DNA of 64,000 nucleotides, from contig NC_050728.1 of assembly GCF_014133895.1 (NCBI RefSeq), positions 806,001 through 870,000 of the forward strand, written 5' to 3'. Shown in pieces: positions 29,497 to 38,687 of the stretch (position 1 is the stretch's first letter; the number at the start of each line of letters is the position of its first letter). A model generated the notes under the pieces. That model was not told the DNA's origin. It searched no databases and saw only the letters and a list, made by a program, of their open reading frames with translations. This DNA is from Torulaspora globosa (Eukaryota; Ascomycota; Saccharomycetes; Saccharomycetales; Saccharomycetaceae). The position numbers and the translations under genes are program-made.

Positions 29497-32400
29497 ATGA
29501 GTGACAAAAAGATACCCAGGCTCTCGCAGCTGGATACTAGGATTACTAGTGGCTCCTCGGATGTTACACCGAACAGTATCCAAAGTGCTTACAGCACTAG
29601 TAGCACGAAACAGTTTCCGGCTTATATTGCCATCAATGAATATACAAAAAGGATGGAGGATGAACTGGATATGAGACCTGGAGATAAGATCCAAGTGATA
29701 ACAGACGATGAAGAGTACAATGATGGGTGGTATTATGGACGTAATCTACGGACCAATGAGGAAGGACTGTATCCAGTTGTTTTCACGCAGGAGATTAGTC
29801 TCGAGCAGAAACCCTCTATTATGAGAGCCAAATCGACCAAGAGAGTGGTCAGTTCGGGCAATGGAAGTACGTCAAACTTTTCGGCAATGTCACAGAATGG
29901 CTCTGCTAGCGAGCTTCCGACACCGCAGCCTCTGGAGATTGCAGCGCCAGTGACTGTGAGCACGAAGAAGCCGATAGATAGGAAGATCTCTCTCAAGACG
30001 ACTATGAGTGACATAGATAGGGCCTTAGAAGAGCTGAGATCTAATTCTGTGGAACAGTTGGAGAATGCTATCCATAATACGACGCATGATACGATACACT
30101 CCACCACAAAGGGCTTGAACACTTCAGGGTCTCTTGGCAGATTGGCAAGCTCGACGTCGGCTAAATCTTTGTCTAGCGAAGCCCTCGCTGCAGATTCAAG
30201 CAACGGTATCGATGCCAGCGAGCTTGATCCGTCAATGGCGGCTACCTGGACTCCTCAGCAAGTGACGGCATATTTCATCATGTCTGGTTTCGATGTTCAG
30301 TCGTCTTCTCGCTTTCAAAAACATAAGGTTTCAGGCGCTATCTTATTGCAACTTGAGTTGGCACACCTGAAAGAGCTAGAAATCGACTCATTTGGTACAA
30401 GATTCGAGATTCACAAGGAAATCGAAGAACTTCGAAAAGCTGCAAGTGGCTCCCCTAAAGTTGCTTCCAAGACACCTGAAGACGATGGTCAACTCATGCC
30501 TCCTGCATTTTTAAATCAAGGTCCTACGTATCGTGGCCACGTCAGAAAAGTCTCACAATCACTGGATGATATACCCAGAGACTCTGCGTCATTAAGTGCA
30601 GGTTATCTTGAACAACCGAAAGCCAGCATGGGACACCTGCCAACTTCACTTGCTGAGACAATGAGACGCCATAATTCGAAGTCTCGCCAGGAAGTTGAAG
30701 ATGAACGTTTATTCGTTTCGCCCAGAAAGGCGCCCAAACCACCCTCTTATCCTAGTCCCGTACAACCTCCTAGATCGCCTTCGGTTGCAAAAGATGCTGC
30801 CATCTATGGTCAAAGATACTCGCCGCCAACCATCTATGAGAAAGTAACCTCAAATACTTTGGAACCTCCTGACGTTTTCAAGTTTCCTTCAACTAATAGT
30901 CCAGACCTAAAAGCTAAACCCGGTTTCTCATTTGGAGGGAAGTCATCCAGTACTTCATCAACACCGACAAGAGACAGTCAGCCAAGCGGAGCAGCGGGTT
31001 CCACGCAAGGTGCTGGAAATTATGCTGGTAACCGTAACTCAGTCATTTATTCAGCTCATAAGAAGACTATGTCAGGAACGTCATTCGTGGACTTATATAA
31101 TCGGGTTTCGATGTTGTCGCCTACTTCTCAGAATGCCCGTGAGCAGAGTCTGGCGCCTGCTGGCGATGTGAACGATGTTAGCGATGAGTTACCCAATGGT
31201 AGACCATCGTCTAGTGTTTATGCTGGTCATTCAAGAAACACATCTGTAGCTCGATCGAAACAGCCGTCTCAGGATCTGAAGAAGCACAGAAGGGCTTCTT
31301 CTTTGGTTTCCTTCTTCTCTGGAAAAAACGACGAAAGAAGTGCCTCACCCATGCGCAACAAATCTGGCGCCACGAATTCGCATGCTCATAGTAGAAGGAA
31401 CTCCTTCATTTTGAGTCCTTTCAGGCAACCATTTTCTGAATCCGCGCATGTTACGCCCTCAGGGAAGAGCTTTTCAGCTAGTAACACACCTCCTCCAGGA
31501 GTTTCCATTTCGCCAAGTAAGACCAAGAGCGGCTCCAAAGATGAATCGAAACGAAGATCAGTTAGCGCGAAGGAATCATCGAAGGACGCCTTTGACAAGA
31601 AGAAAAATGCATATGCTGAGGATGATAAAAATAAGAGGTCAGTCAGTGATGCTGTGAAGAGTAAAGGGATGCGTAATATGGCCACTCGAAATCAAGGCAA
31701 AAAGCAAACTTCCGCTTTTATGGAAGGAATACGTAACATCAGCGTAAAGGATGCAATGATGGACGCAGATTGCTCTGGGTGGATGAGCAAGAAGGGCAGT
31801 GGGGCAATGGGAGTTTGGAGGACGAGGTTTTTTACTCTACATGGTACAAGATTATCATACTTCGGGAGTACCACTGACACGAGAGAACGAGGTCTGATAG
31901 ACATCACGGCACATTGTGTCGTGCCAGCAAAAGAAGATGACAAACTTGTTTCTCTCTATGCGGCCAGTACAGGAAAAGGTCGCTATTGTTTTAAACTGCT
32001 TCCACCGCAGCCCGGCTCGAAGAAAGGCTTGACTTTCACGCAACCCCGAGTTCACTACTTTGCGGTGGATAGCAAGGAAGACATGAGAGCTTGGATGGCC
32101 GCCCTAATCAAATCAACCATCGATATTGATACCTCTGTGCCAGTAATTAGTTCATGCGCCACGCCTACCGTCTCGCTAAGCAAAGCACAAGAAATGCTCA
32201 CACAAGCACGCGAAGCAACACGATTAAGAGAGCAACAAAGATATCTAAATGAAGAGGACGAGGATCAGATGTTGTGGGAAAAACAGCAGAACCCGAAGCA
32301 ACAACCTAATGTCGCGGACGACACCTACCGCTATTCCGATGAAGAGGCTTTGGCGTCTGCTGTCAATCTCTCATCGAATGCAAACACAACGGTTAGTTCA

Positions 32401-32559
32401 AATGGTTTTGCAAGCCCGTACTTGTTAGCTTCTGGTGTTTTATCGCCGCATGCTACGTCTGATGTGGGCAGGTTCCAAGAAAAGACCCCAGAGTCAAGTA
32501 ATGTCGATGAGATTAACTTGTCATCTGAGACCGCCAATATTATAAGTCAAAAATTTTAG
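29497..32559 (+). CDS. BOI1: Polarity scaffold Boi1/Boi2
   Basis: A 1020-residue cortical protein (980 and 1040 for S. cerevisiae Boi1 and Boi2) that links Bem1, Cdc42 and the exocyst in polarised growth. Domains: SH3 at about 41-102 (AINEYTKRMEDELDMRPGDK, DGWYYGRNLRTNEEGLYPVVF), SAM at about 247-313 (WTPQQVTAYFIMSGFDVQSS), a proline-rich Bem1-binding segment near 411 (KAPKPPSYPSPVQPPRSPS), long Ser-rich linkers, and a PH domain at about 756-870 (CSGWMSKKGSGAMGVWRTRF, MRAWMAALI). This single gene stands for the duplicate pair BOI1 (YBL085W) and BOI2 (YER114C). Start: ATG 29497. It is tail-to-tail with CDC27. Confidence 0.95.
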   Translation: MSDKKIPRLSQLDTRITSGSSDVTPNSIQSAYSTSSTKQFPAYIAINEYTKRMEDELDMRPGDKIQVITDDEEYNDGWYYGRNLRTNEEGLYPVVFTQEISLEQKPSIMRAKSTKRVVSSGNGSTSNFSAMSQNGSASELPTPQPLEIAAPVTVSTKKPIDRKISLKTTMSDIDRALEELRSNSVEQLENAIHNTTHDTIHSTTKGLNTSGSLGRLASSTSAKSLSSEALAADSSNGIDASELDPSMAATWTPQQVTAYFIMSGFDVQSSSRFQKHKVSGAILLQLELAHLKELEIDSFGTRFEIHKEIEELRKAASGSPKVASKTPEDDGQLMPPAFLNQGPTYRGHVRKVSQSLDDIPRDSASLSAGYLEQPKASMGHLPTSLAETMRRHNSKSRQEVEDERLFVSPRKAPKPPSYPSPVQPPRSPSVAKDAAIYGQRYSPPTIYEKVTSNTLEPPDVFKFPSTNSPDLKAKPGFSFGGKSSSTSSTPTRDSQPSGAAGSTQGAGNYAGNRNSVIYSAHKKTMSGTSFVDLYNRVSMLSPTSQNAREQSLAPAGDVNDVSDELPNGRPSSSVYAGHSRNTSVARSKQPSQDLKKHRRASSLVSFFSGKNDERSASPMRNKSGATNSHAHSRRNSFILSPFRQPFSESAHVTPSGKSFSASNTPPPGVSISPSKTKSGSKDESKRRSVSAKESSKDAFDKKKNAYAEDDKNKRSVSDAVKSKGMRNMATRNQGKKQTSAFMEGIRNISVKDAMMDADCSGWMSKKGSGAMGVWRTRFFTLHGTRLSYFGSTTDTRERGLIDITAHCVVPAKEDDKLVSLYAASTGKGRYCFKLLPPQPGSKKGLTFTQPRVHYFAVDSKEDMRAWMAALIKSTIDIDTSVPVISSCATPTVSLSKAQEMLTQAREATRLREQQRYLNEEDEDQMLWEKQQNPKQQPNVADDTYRYSDEEALASAVNLSSNANTTVSSNGFASPYLLASGVLSPHATSDVGRFQEKTPESSNVDEINLSSETANIISQKF

Positions 32560-32645
32560 TTATAAGACGTCAATTGAAGTCAACGAAGTGGAAGGGCTAC
32601 AATTGTTTATAATCTTATATTGCTGTATTTATAACATCTAGGTGC

Positions 32646-34748
32646 TCATTCAATAGAATGACACTTTTCCAGGGCATCGATAATCAGCGGATTACCTTTT
32701 GGATCCAAATTCATCGCAACTGTAAATTCTTTCACCGCATCCTTCTTTCTTCCCATAACCTGGTACAATTGACCTAAAAGGAAATGTACTGTAGCCTCAT
32801 CGGGGGCTAGTTTTGATAGCTCCTCAAAATTCTCCAGCGCTGCACTATATCGGGCCATAGAGTACAACAGGTGAGCTTTCTTAAATTTCGCCAGCGATGA
32901 GCTCGGCTGTAGGTCACAAGCCAATTCATAGTACTGCAGGGCTTTTTCTTGATACGATAGCTTTTCAAGTGCCACACCACAACAGCAGATCAAAATTACA
33001 TTGACGGGATTAATATTTCGAGCCTTCTCGAAAAATAACAGAGCCCGATCATACTGACCTAATTTCATGCAACACATCCCCAACCCATAATAAGCATTGT
33101 AATGCTGTGGATCACAAGCAAGCGCTCTTCGATAGCAGTTTTTTGCCGTATCTATTGAGTCATTGGATGAATGCTCATGCCCTTGCAAAGTGTGAGCATA
33201 TGCGAAATTGTAATCTAACTTGGTCGCTTTCTCAAAATACTTAATGGCACCTTCATGGTTTCTTTGAAGGGAGTAAAAGTTCCCTACGCAACACCATGTC
33301 TCTGGTTTATTCGGCAACATCTCAATAAGCTCACTCGATAGATGTGCCAGTCTAACACTGTCTTGCAAGTGCCAAAGCAAAGTAGAGAAAATTTCAATGT
33401 CTTTGGATCTCGTTGGTTGCAACTTTCTCAGCTGGGTGAAATGATTAAGGGACTCATCATAGTTCAAGATTTCGAAGTGTAGTTTGCCTAGTTGGGCTTG
33501 ACACCAAGGCATCTCATCCTTTATATGAGCGGGCAACCGATTCTCCAAAATCCTTATGGCCTTGTAGGAGTCGTACTGAGATGAGGCCTTCAATATTCGC
33601 GCAAAAGTTAGGATGAGATCAGGTAAGGAGTAGGTTGAGGACGAAAGGACAGGCAAGGCCGCGGAAGTAATACCATCCTTTTCTGATCTGTAGGTCGCTG
33701 ATGGTATAGCCTCAGCACGTTTGTGACCAGTGCTCCGCGAAAGGGTGTTTGTTCTTGGGGTCTTGAAGTTAGCTGTGTGCAGAAGTTTTGATGGCGGTGT
33801 CGTCAACAGCTTCGATCTGTTGGTGGGTTTCACCGCGGGTTGCTTTGTCGGCGGTGGTGAGGAAAAAGCGCTCGTTGAAACAATTACATTGGCCTTATTT
33901 AGCGTTGAACCGGTAGGTTGACACTTAATGGATGTGTGGTGAGGAGGTAGGTGACTGGGCTGCTGCTGGGAATTCTGCTTCGGCACGGTGTTCAGATTGA
34001 TTGATGAAGATGAAGATGATCCCGCGGATAATTGGTTGTAGCTCTTGTAGGGCGTTGCTGCAGGATTGTACGGTTTTGAAACGTTGAACCTCGTTCTGAA
34101 CCTGGGACCTGTTGGCTGGGTCTGTTTCGTCATCAAAGAGTAAAGCCGCTTCAAGTCGATGGTTGCTCTCATCGCACATAGAGAAGTATAAGCCTCCCAA
34201 AGATAGGGATCCGCTTTTAGAGCGTTAGAGTGAAACAGAGCACTTTCCGGTGTCCTTTCGAGTTTAAAATTCAGCTTTCCCAGAAGACAATTGATTGTCG
34301 CCACCGTTGGCATGCTGATTAAGTTACTACTCGAACTCACTGCTTTTTTATTCAGAATGCTGAGTAGCACATCAACGGCGTCCTGTAAATCAGTATCTAG
34401 CTCTAGGCAGCATCTCGCATAGATGTACCCGATTCCCATGTGATTCGATTCTTTGAAATCATTACTTATTCTCATCGCTGTACTATGTTCACCCTGCAAA
34501 TATAGCGACAACGAGTAAAGATAAACAGAGTCCAAACGATGTATGTGGTTCTTCTCCAGAGGACAACACTCAGCGAACAGTAATTCAGACAAAAAAACCG
34601 CTGTCTCGTAATTCAGCTGCAGTATAGAATGCTGGATGCAATCTTGCAATTTAACGATCGTGTTCAGAGTGGTTACATCCGTGGTTAAGTCGTCCGCGTT
34701 CATCGTGGCATCGCCATTACCGTTATTGTTGTTGTTGCTGAACAACAT
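32646..34748 (-). CDS. CDC27: Anaphase-promoting complex TPR subunit Cdc27 (Apc3)
   Basis: A 700-residue APC/C subunit (758 in S. cerevisiae) that binds the activators Cdc20 and Cdh1. N-terminal TPR region begins IVKLQDCIQHSILQLNYETA; a Ser/Thr/Pro-rich phosphorylatable linker (about 210-360) contains the conserved SKLLTTPPSKLLHTANFKTPR; the C-terminal superhelix of TPRs (about 380-700) includes KPETWCCVGNFYSLQRNHEG, AYAHTLQGHEHSSNDSID, DPQHYNAYYGLGMCCMKLGQ and VNVILICCCGVALEKL. Start: ATG 34748 (MLFSNNNNNG), the first ATG in frame after a GAA codon. A GTT/AAC triplet run encodes the N-terminal asparagines. Confidence 0.96.
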   Translation of the reverse strand: MLFSNNNNNGNGDATMNADDLTTDVTTLNTIVKLQDCIQHSILQLNYETAVFLSELLFAECCPLEKNHIHRLDSVYLYSLSLYLQGEHSTAMRISNDFKESNHMGIGYIYARCCLELDTDLQDAVDVLLSILNKKAVSSSSNLISMPTVATINCLLGKLNFKLERTPESALFHSNALKADPYLWEAYTSLCAMRATIDLKRLYSLMTKQTQPTGPRFRTRFNVSKPYNPAATPYKSYNQLSAGSSSSSSINLNTVPKQNSQQQPSHLPPHHTSIKCQPTGSTLNKANVIVSTSAFSSPPPTKQPAVKPTNRSKLLTTPPSKLLHTANFKTPRTNTLSRSTGHKRAEAIPSATYRSEKDGITSAALPVLSSSTYSLPDLILTFARILKASSQYDSYKAIRILENRLPAHIKDEMPWCQAQLGKLHFEILNYDESLNHFTQLRKLQPTRSKDIEIFSTLLWHLQDSVRLAHLSSELIEMLPNKPETWCCVGNFYSLQRNHEGAIKYFEKATKLDYNFAYAHTLQGHEHSSNDSIDTAKNCYRRALACDPQHYNAYYGLGMCCMKLGQYDRALLFFEKARNINPVNVILICCCGVALEKLSYQEKALQYYELACDLQPSSSLAKFKKAHLLYSMARYSAALENFEELSKLAPDEATVHFLLGQLYQVMGRKKDAVKEFTVAMNLDPKGNPLIIDALEKCHSIE

Positions 34749-35380
34749 TTCCAAAAAACCCCGCCGAAATCTTTTCCAGAAGGCAAACCAGACTTGGATG
34801 ACGGCTTAGACAGCGCAACAGACGCTATTGGCAACAAAGCTTTGCTACTACTCGGTCTACCATCCTATCTCATCTGATCCACAAATCGGTACAACTTTGA
34901 TATACTGCAGTAGCTCCCGTTACCCGGATTCCATCGATACCTTATAACTTCGCCAATAAGCGCACCAGCAGGGTCTCTTCGGGCCCTGTGTCAACCAATG
35001 GGCTATGTTTAGGGCCCTTTCCATCTCCAGGGTCACGATCTGTCCAACTCGGCTCAATTCTCGATTTTGGAGCATTTCAGCCGGTTTTGGCCGCTTTTTT
35101 TCCCGCTAAACGCAACTCCCACCATTATATCACTTTGATGTAGCCGAATCTCAGCATATCGTCGCTTATTTGCCCATTTAACAGCTCCGATCTGTCTGAG
35201 CTGAGAACCCTGGCAACGGGAACTAGCATCTCTAGGTAATTACAGTTGAAAAATGAGAAAAAAAAGTGACAAAAAGGTGCAACAAGTCTATAAGTTAGGC
35301 TTTGTCGTTCGTTCAGCTGGATCAATTGGTTTATTGGCCAAGGTTTGAAGCCATTACAGTGACAATTCAGGGCTTTCAGG
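34749..35380. other. Divergent promoter region CDC27-TMN3
   Basis: A 632-bp head-to-head interval. The only clear element is a perfect Reb1 site (listed). A minus-strand open frame at 35125-35487 overlaps TMN3 and looks like chance. Nothing else supported. Confidence 0.6.
34920..34927 (+). promoter_or_regulatory. Reb1 site (TTACCCGG)
   Basis: Full 8-bp match to the Reb1 consensus, about 170 bp upstream of the CDC27 start, in a divergent promoter, the usual place for this nucleosome-displacing factor. Confidence 0.6.
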
Positions 35381-37441
35381 ATGATATTGACAAAGAAGCG
35401 AGTGTGGGGGTACCTGACAATGCTGCTGATATTTGTGATGATATTTAGGAATTCAGCATCGTGGCGACATTCTGCAGGTGATGACAAGGTTGGAGGCGGT
35501 TGGCTGAAGCCAAATCTCTACAAATGGGGCGACAGTGTGGAGCTTATTGTGAATAAGGTAGAATCGGACTTAACGCAATTGCCGTTTGGTTACTACGATC
35601 TGCCGTTTACTTGTCCTCCGACAGAGGGGAAGAAGCCGTTGCATCTTTCTTTGAGTGAGATTATCAAGGGAGATCGTAAGTGGGAAAGTGATTACAAGCT
35701 GTGGTTCGGACAGGACTCCGCTTGCGAGGGCCTATGTGCAAGAAAAACTACTCCTGAGGGAATGCGTAGAGCCAGAGAGCTGGTCCGGGATGGCTACGTG
35801 GTTCAGTGGTTGATTGACGAAGAATTGCCCGCGGCAACTACTTTTATTTCGACAACAGATCACAAGAAGTATTATGCGTCCGGATTCCCTCTTGGGTTTG
35901 TTGATCCCGACACGGGGAAGAGTTATCTGAATAATCATGTCATGCTAGTCATTCGCTACAACGCCGTTAACGGGGACACTTTCAGTATTGTGGGCTTCGA
36001 GGTTTATCCCAGGTCGGTCTCAGATCAGCATTGTCCCGGCGCATCGAAAGACTATGACCAGTACGAGATAGTGATCCCTGAGGACGAAAATGAGCTTACT
36101 TATATCCCGTTCACGTATTCCGTTTACTGGCGAGAAGAGTTCAACGTGGACTGGTCGCATAGGTGGAATTTCTTCCTGAACAGCGGGGAGATCTCAGAGG
36201 GCTCATCTGTGAAATTTCATTGGATGACGCTCTGCAACTCCGTTGGAATTGCATTTTTGATCACATTCATAGTCGTTGTTAATCTGATCAAGGTTTTGAA
36301 GACTGGTTCCAGCAGGACAAATGATGACTTTCAATTTACGTTCGATGATGATGATAATGTCGATTCCATTTATGCGGTGGCCCGGACGTGGCTCTCACAG
36401 ACCGATTCTTCATCTTGGAGTTTGAGGATGCACACCATAGCTACTTCCGTTGGAGTGCATTTCCTCTTCACCGTTCTCGGTTCATTGACGATTTCATGTT
36501 CTTTGAATCGATTGCATAATATCAGAAACTCCGTGGTAACCATGGCTGTATTCTGTTTCGTGATCGGGGCATTTATGGCATCATATGTCGGTACGAGGCT
36601 GAGGATCGAATATCATTCATTTAGGAATGAGGCTTGCGGGCACTACCGTGCTTTCGCTGTGCTATGTGGGTCAGCCTTACCTGGCTTGGTTACAATCAGC
36701 ACTCAGCTTCTCAATAGCATAATTCGCCTCCAGGAATCTTCAAGCGCGCTTCCCTTCCGTACCGTTATGATTTTCATCTCTATCTACTTTGCCAACTGCA
36801 TTCCTCTTAGTTTGCTAGGCGGTGAAGCAGCTTATCGCATGTATCGGAAGTGCGGTGCAAGCTTCGCAATCCCATCAGCTTTGCGTATGAGAAACAGTTT
36901 CAAGCCGCTCAAGGCTCCAACGTGCAGGACTGGCAGCCTCTCGATGAAGAACGTTCGCGCAAAACTGACCTTTGGCTCGATAGCCGTTCTCCTGTGTGGT
37001 CTGTTCCCATTTGCCATCATCTACGTGGAGATGCAGTACATCTATAAGTCGGCCTGGTTAGAGAAGACCACGTTTTACCACTTCTACGGATTTCTGTTGG
37101 CTAACATCCTGATGCTGTGCGTAGTTGTCTGCGAGATATCGCTGCTTGGATGTTATGTGCTGATGAAGATGAACAAGAAGGATAGAAGGATGACCACCAG
37201 CAATAGCTGGAGGTGGAATTGTTTCCTTATGGGAACCAGTTGCGCGTGGTACATGGAGCTCTACACGCTCTACTATCTTTTCCACACCCTGAACATCACT
37301 GGCTTTTCGTCGATCTTTATCTCGGTGTCATACAGTCTCATCTTCAACATCATGGCCGGAATAGGCATGGGTTCGCTTGGTTATCTGACTTGCTGCTGGT
37401 TTGTGAACAAAGTGTACCGTACCAAATACATGACGGCGTAA
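35381..37441 (+). CDS. TMN3: EMP70/TM9SF family protein Tmn3
   Basis: A 686-residue nonaspanin (706 in S. cerevisiae). TMN proteins act in endosome/Golgi membranes in cell adhesion, filamentous growth and metal homeostasis. Seen: an N-terminal signal-anchor segment (VWGYLTMLLIFVMIFRNSA), a large lumenal domain to about residue 285 with PFGYYDLPFTCPP and IPFTYSVYWREEF, then nine membrane segments, the first being SVGIAFLITFIVVVNLIKVL. The C-terminus is short, KVYRTKYMTA, with a basic pair near the end that may act in retrieval. Start: ATG 35381. It is the YER113C orthologue. Confidence 0.94.
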   Translation: MILTKKRVWGYLTMLLIFVMIFRNSASWRHSAGDDKVGGGWLKPNLYKWGDSVELIVNKVESDLTQLPFGYYDLPFTCPPTEGKKPLHLSLSEIIKGDRKWESDYKLWFGQDSACEGLCARKTTPEGMRRARELVRDGYVVQWLIDEELPAATTFISTTDHKKYYASGFPLGFVDPDTGKSYLNNHVMLVIRYNAVNGDTFSIVGFEVYPRSVSDQHCPGASKDYDQYEIVIPEDENELTYIPFTYSVYWREEFNVDWSHRWNFFLNSGEISEGSSVKFHWMTLCNSVGIAFLITFIVVVNLIKVLKTGSSRTNDDFQFTFDDDDNVDSIYAVARTWLSQTDSSSWSLRMHTIATSVGVHFLFTVLGSLTISCSLNRLHNIRNSVVTMAVFCFVIGAFMASYVGTRLRIEYHSFRNEACGHYRAFAVLCGSALPGLVTISTQLLNSIIRLQESSSALPFRTVMIFISIYFANCIPLSLLGGEAAYRMYRKCGASFAIPSALRMRNSFKPLKAPTCRTGSLSMKNVRAKLTFGSIAVLLCGLFPFAIIYVEMQYIYKSAWLEKTTFYHFYGFLLANILMLCVVVCEISLLGCYVLMKMNKKDRRMTTSNSWRWNCFLMGTSCAWYMELYTLYYLFHTLNITGFSSIFISVSYSLIFNIMAGIGMGSLGYLTCCWFVNKVYRTKYMTA

Positions 37442-37503
37442 TGGGTAATGATATTAAATTAACTGCATTTAGTTAGTATACATAATTGGGGACAAAACTC
37501 AAA

Positions 37504-38025
37504 TTAAAACTCGATGTTCCCGCTGGGCGAGTCCCGCTGCGGCTGGTGCTGCTGAACGTAGCCACCCATCCCGCCGTTACCGGGCCTATTTTGGTGGTAC
37601 GAGCGACGAACGCTCCCACTATTATAGTTTTTCTTGTTCTGACTTGCGCCCCGCTTGTAGTTCCCGCCGCTCCCAGAGCCACCGCTGCTATATCTGTTGC
37701 CCCTTCTGTAGTGACCACCGCTGCCGCCACCAGAAGAGCTACCTCCGCTACTTATCTGTTGCTTGACCTGGTCGATCACCCCGTCCTGCAACTTGATATA
37801 CTTGATATAAGTACCCCTCAAATAGATTTCCTTGCTCTTGACAATCTCCTTCTGAGCAGCAATATTACCGCTGTTCCCTATTGTATCGTATTGGCTTACA
37901 TTCGACAGCGTCAAGTTCATCCAGTTGTCCACGTTAACCAATTCCCCCTCGACAATCTCACCATTTTTCAACTCCACACTCATCTGCTGACCTTTGGCGT
38001 TTGTCAGCAAGTATAAAGGCAGCAT
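37504..38025 (-). CDS. LSM4: U6 snRNA-associated Sm-like protein Lsm4
   Basis: A 173-residue subunit of the Lsm1-7 (mRNA decay, P bodies) and Lsm2-8 (U6 snRNP) rings. The Sm fold occupies about residues 1-95: MLPLYLLTNAKGQQMSVELK, NVDNWMNLTLSNV (Sm1) and EIYLRGTYIKYIKLQD (Sm2). The C-terminal tail is Gly/Ser/Tyr/Asn-rich (low complexity), the prion-like region that in S. cerevisiae promotes P-body assembly; here it is more Gly-Ser-rich and less Asn-rich. Start: ATG 38025, two codons inside the longest frame, giving the conserved MLPLY start. Divergent from SWI4. Confidence 0.96.
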   Translation of the reverse strand: MLPLYLLTNAKGQQMSVELKNGEIVEGELVNVDNWMNLTLSNVSQYDTIGNSGNIAAQKEIVKSKEIYLRGTYIKYIKLQDGVIDQVKQQISSGGSSSGGGSGGHYRRGNRYSSGGSGSGGNYKRGASQNKKNYNSGSVRRSYHQNRPGNGGMGGYVQQHQPQRDSPSGNIEF

Positions 38026-38148
38026 TATCACCTACAATAGCTGGCTGATACTCTAGTCAACTAACCATCCAACGGTACAACACCTCCATCTAACACAATA
38101 CCTCCAACTATATACATCCCCATACTACGCAATTTTCCAATTCCCCTG

Positions 38149-38155
38149 TTACCCG
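38149..38155 (+). promoter_or_regulatory. Reb1-like site (TTACCCG)
   Basis: Core Reb1 motif about 125 bp upstream of LSM4 in the divergent promoter. Confidence 0.5.
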
Positions 38156-38172
38156 CCCATCTAAAAAATTAA

Positions 38173-38182
38173 GTCACGTGAC
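38173..38182. promoter_or_regulatory. CACGTG palindrome (Cbf1 type)
   Basis: GTCACGTGAC, a 10-bp perfect palindrome matching the extended Cbf1 consensus, next to the Reb1 core. Confidence 0.5.
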
Positions 38183-38225
38183 ATTTTAATTTTCGTCCGG
38201 AGTGATTACGGTCATGTGATTTGAA

Positions 38226-38263
38226 ACGCGTAAATTTTTGTCCTTTTTTTTTTTTTTACGCGT
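38226..38263. promoter_or_regulatory. Two MCB elements (ACGCGT) in the SWI4 promoter
   Basis: ACGCGT at 38226-38231 and again at 38258-38263, separated by a 14-T tract. MCB elements bind MBF (Mbp1-Swi6) and give G1/S transcription. SWI4 in S. cerevisiae is cell-cycle regulated, and this arrangement fits. Confidence 0.65.
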
Positions 38264-38284
38264 CACCGCCCTTTTTTTTTTCGG

Positions 38285-38291
38285 TTTCGCG
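38285..38291 (-). promoter_or_regulatory. SCB-like element (CGCGAAA) in the SWI4 promoter
   Basis: TTTCGCG on the + strand reads CGCGAAA on the minus, matching the SCB core CRCGAAA bound by Swi4-Swi6. It suggests autoregulation of SWI4. Confidence 0.5.
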
Positions 38292-38687
38292 CGCCAGCCA
38301 GCGGATCTCTTTTAACTGCTTCGGGCAAAAAAGGCGGTCGTCAGGATAACGCCTCGTTGGGGCTAGCAAGTAATACCAATAGACACATTATCTTGATCTG
38401 TTTATACTAGAGGAAGTATCTGATCCTCATTCAGTTGATGGATGGAATTGTTGAGGTTGTGTTCGGTGTGAGACTAAGTGGCTTAATCGATCATTGCTAA
38501 GCGGATCAGTGTTTGTTGTGAAGAGAAATAAAAATTTTGATTTTCTATAAACTTTTCTTCTAAGTTCAGGTTACGTTGAACTACCTGGTGGTTGTGTGTG
38601 GTTGTTTGTCGCTGATCGGTTGTACATTGAATAGGGGAGTTTTTTTAACCTGTGTTGTAGGGATTGTAAGAGACGACATTTAGGGTG

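Larger units (their letters stand above)
38026..38687. other. Divergent promoter region LSM4-SWI4
   Basis: A 662-bp interval with a dense motif cluster (listed), two long poly(dT) tracts (14 T at 38244-38257 and 10 T at 38272-38281) and a long A/T-rich SWI4 leader. No gene seen. Confidence 0.7.

Noticed and set aside
35125..35487. Minus-strand ORF overlapping the TMN3 start
   Set aside because: Overlaps conserved TMN3 coding sequence and the promoter; no similarity.
37466..37480. GTTAGTA (TACTAAC on minus) downstream of TMN3 and LSM4
   Set aside because: No donor or coding exon on the minus strand to pair with; LSM4 ends upstream of it.
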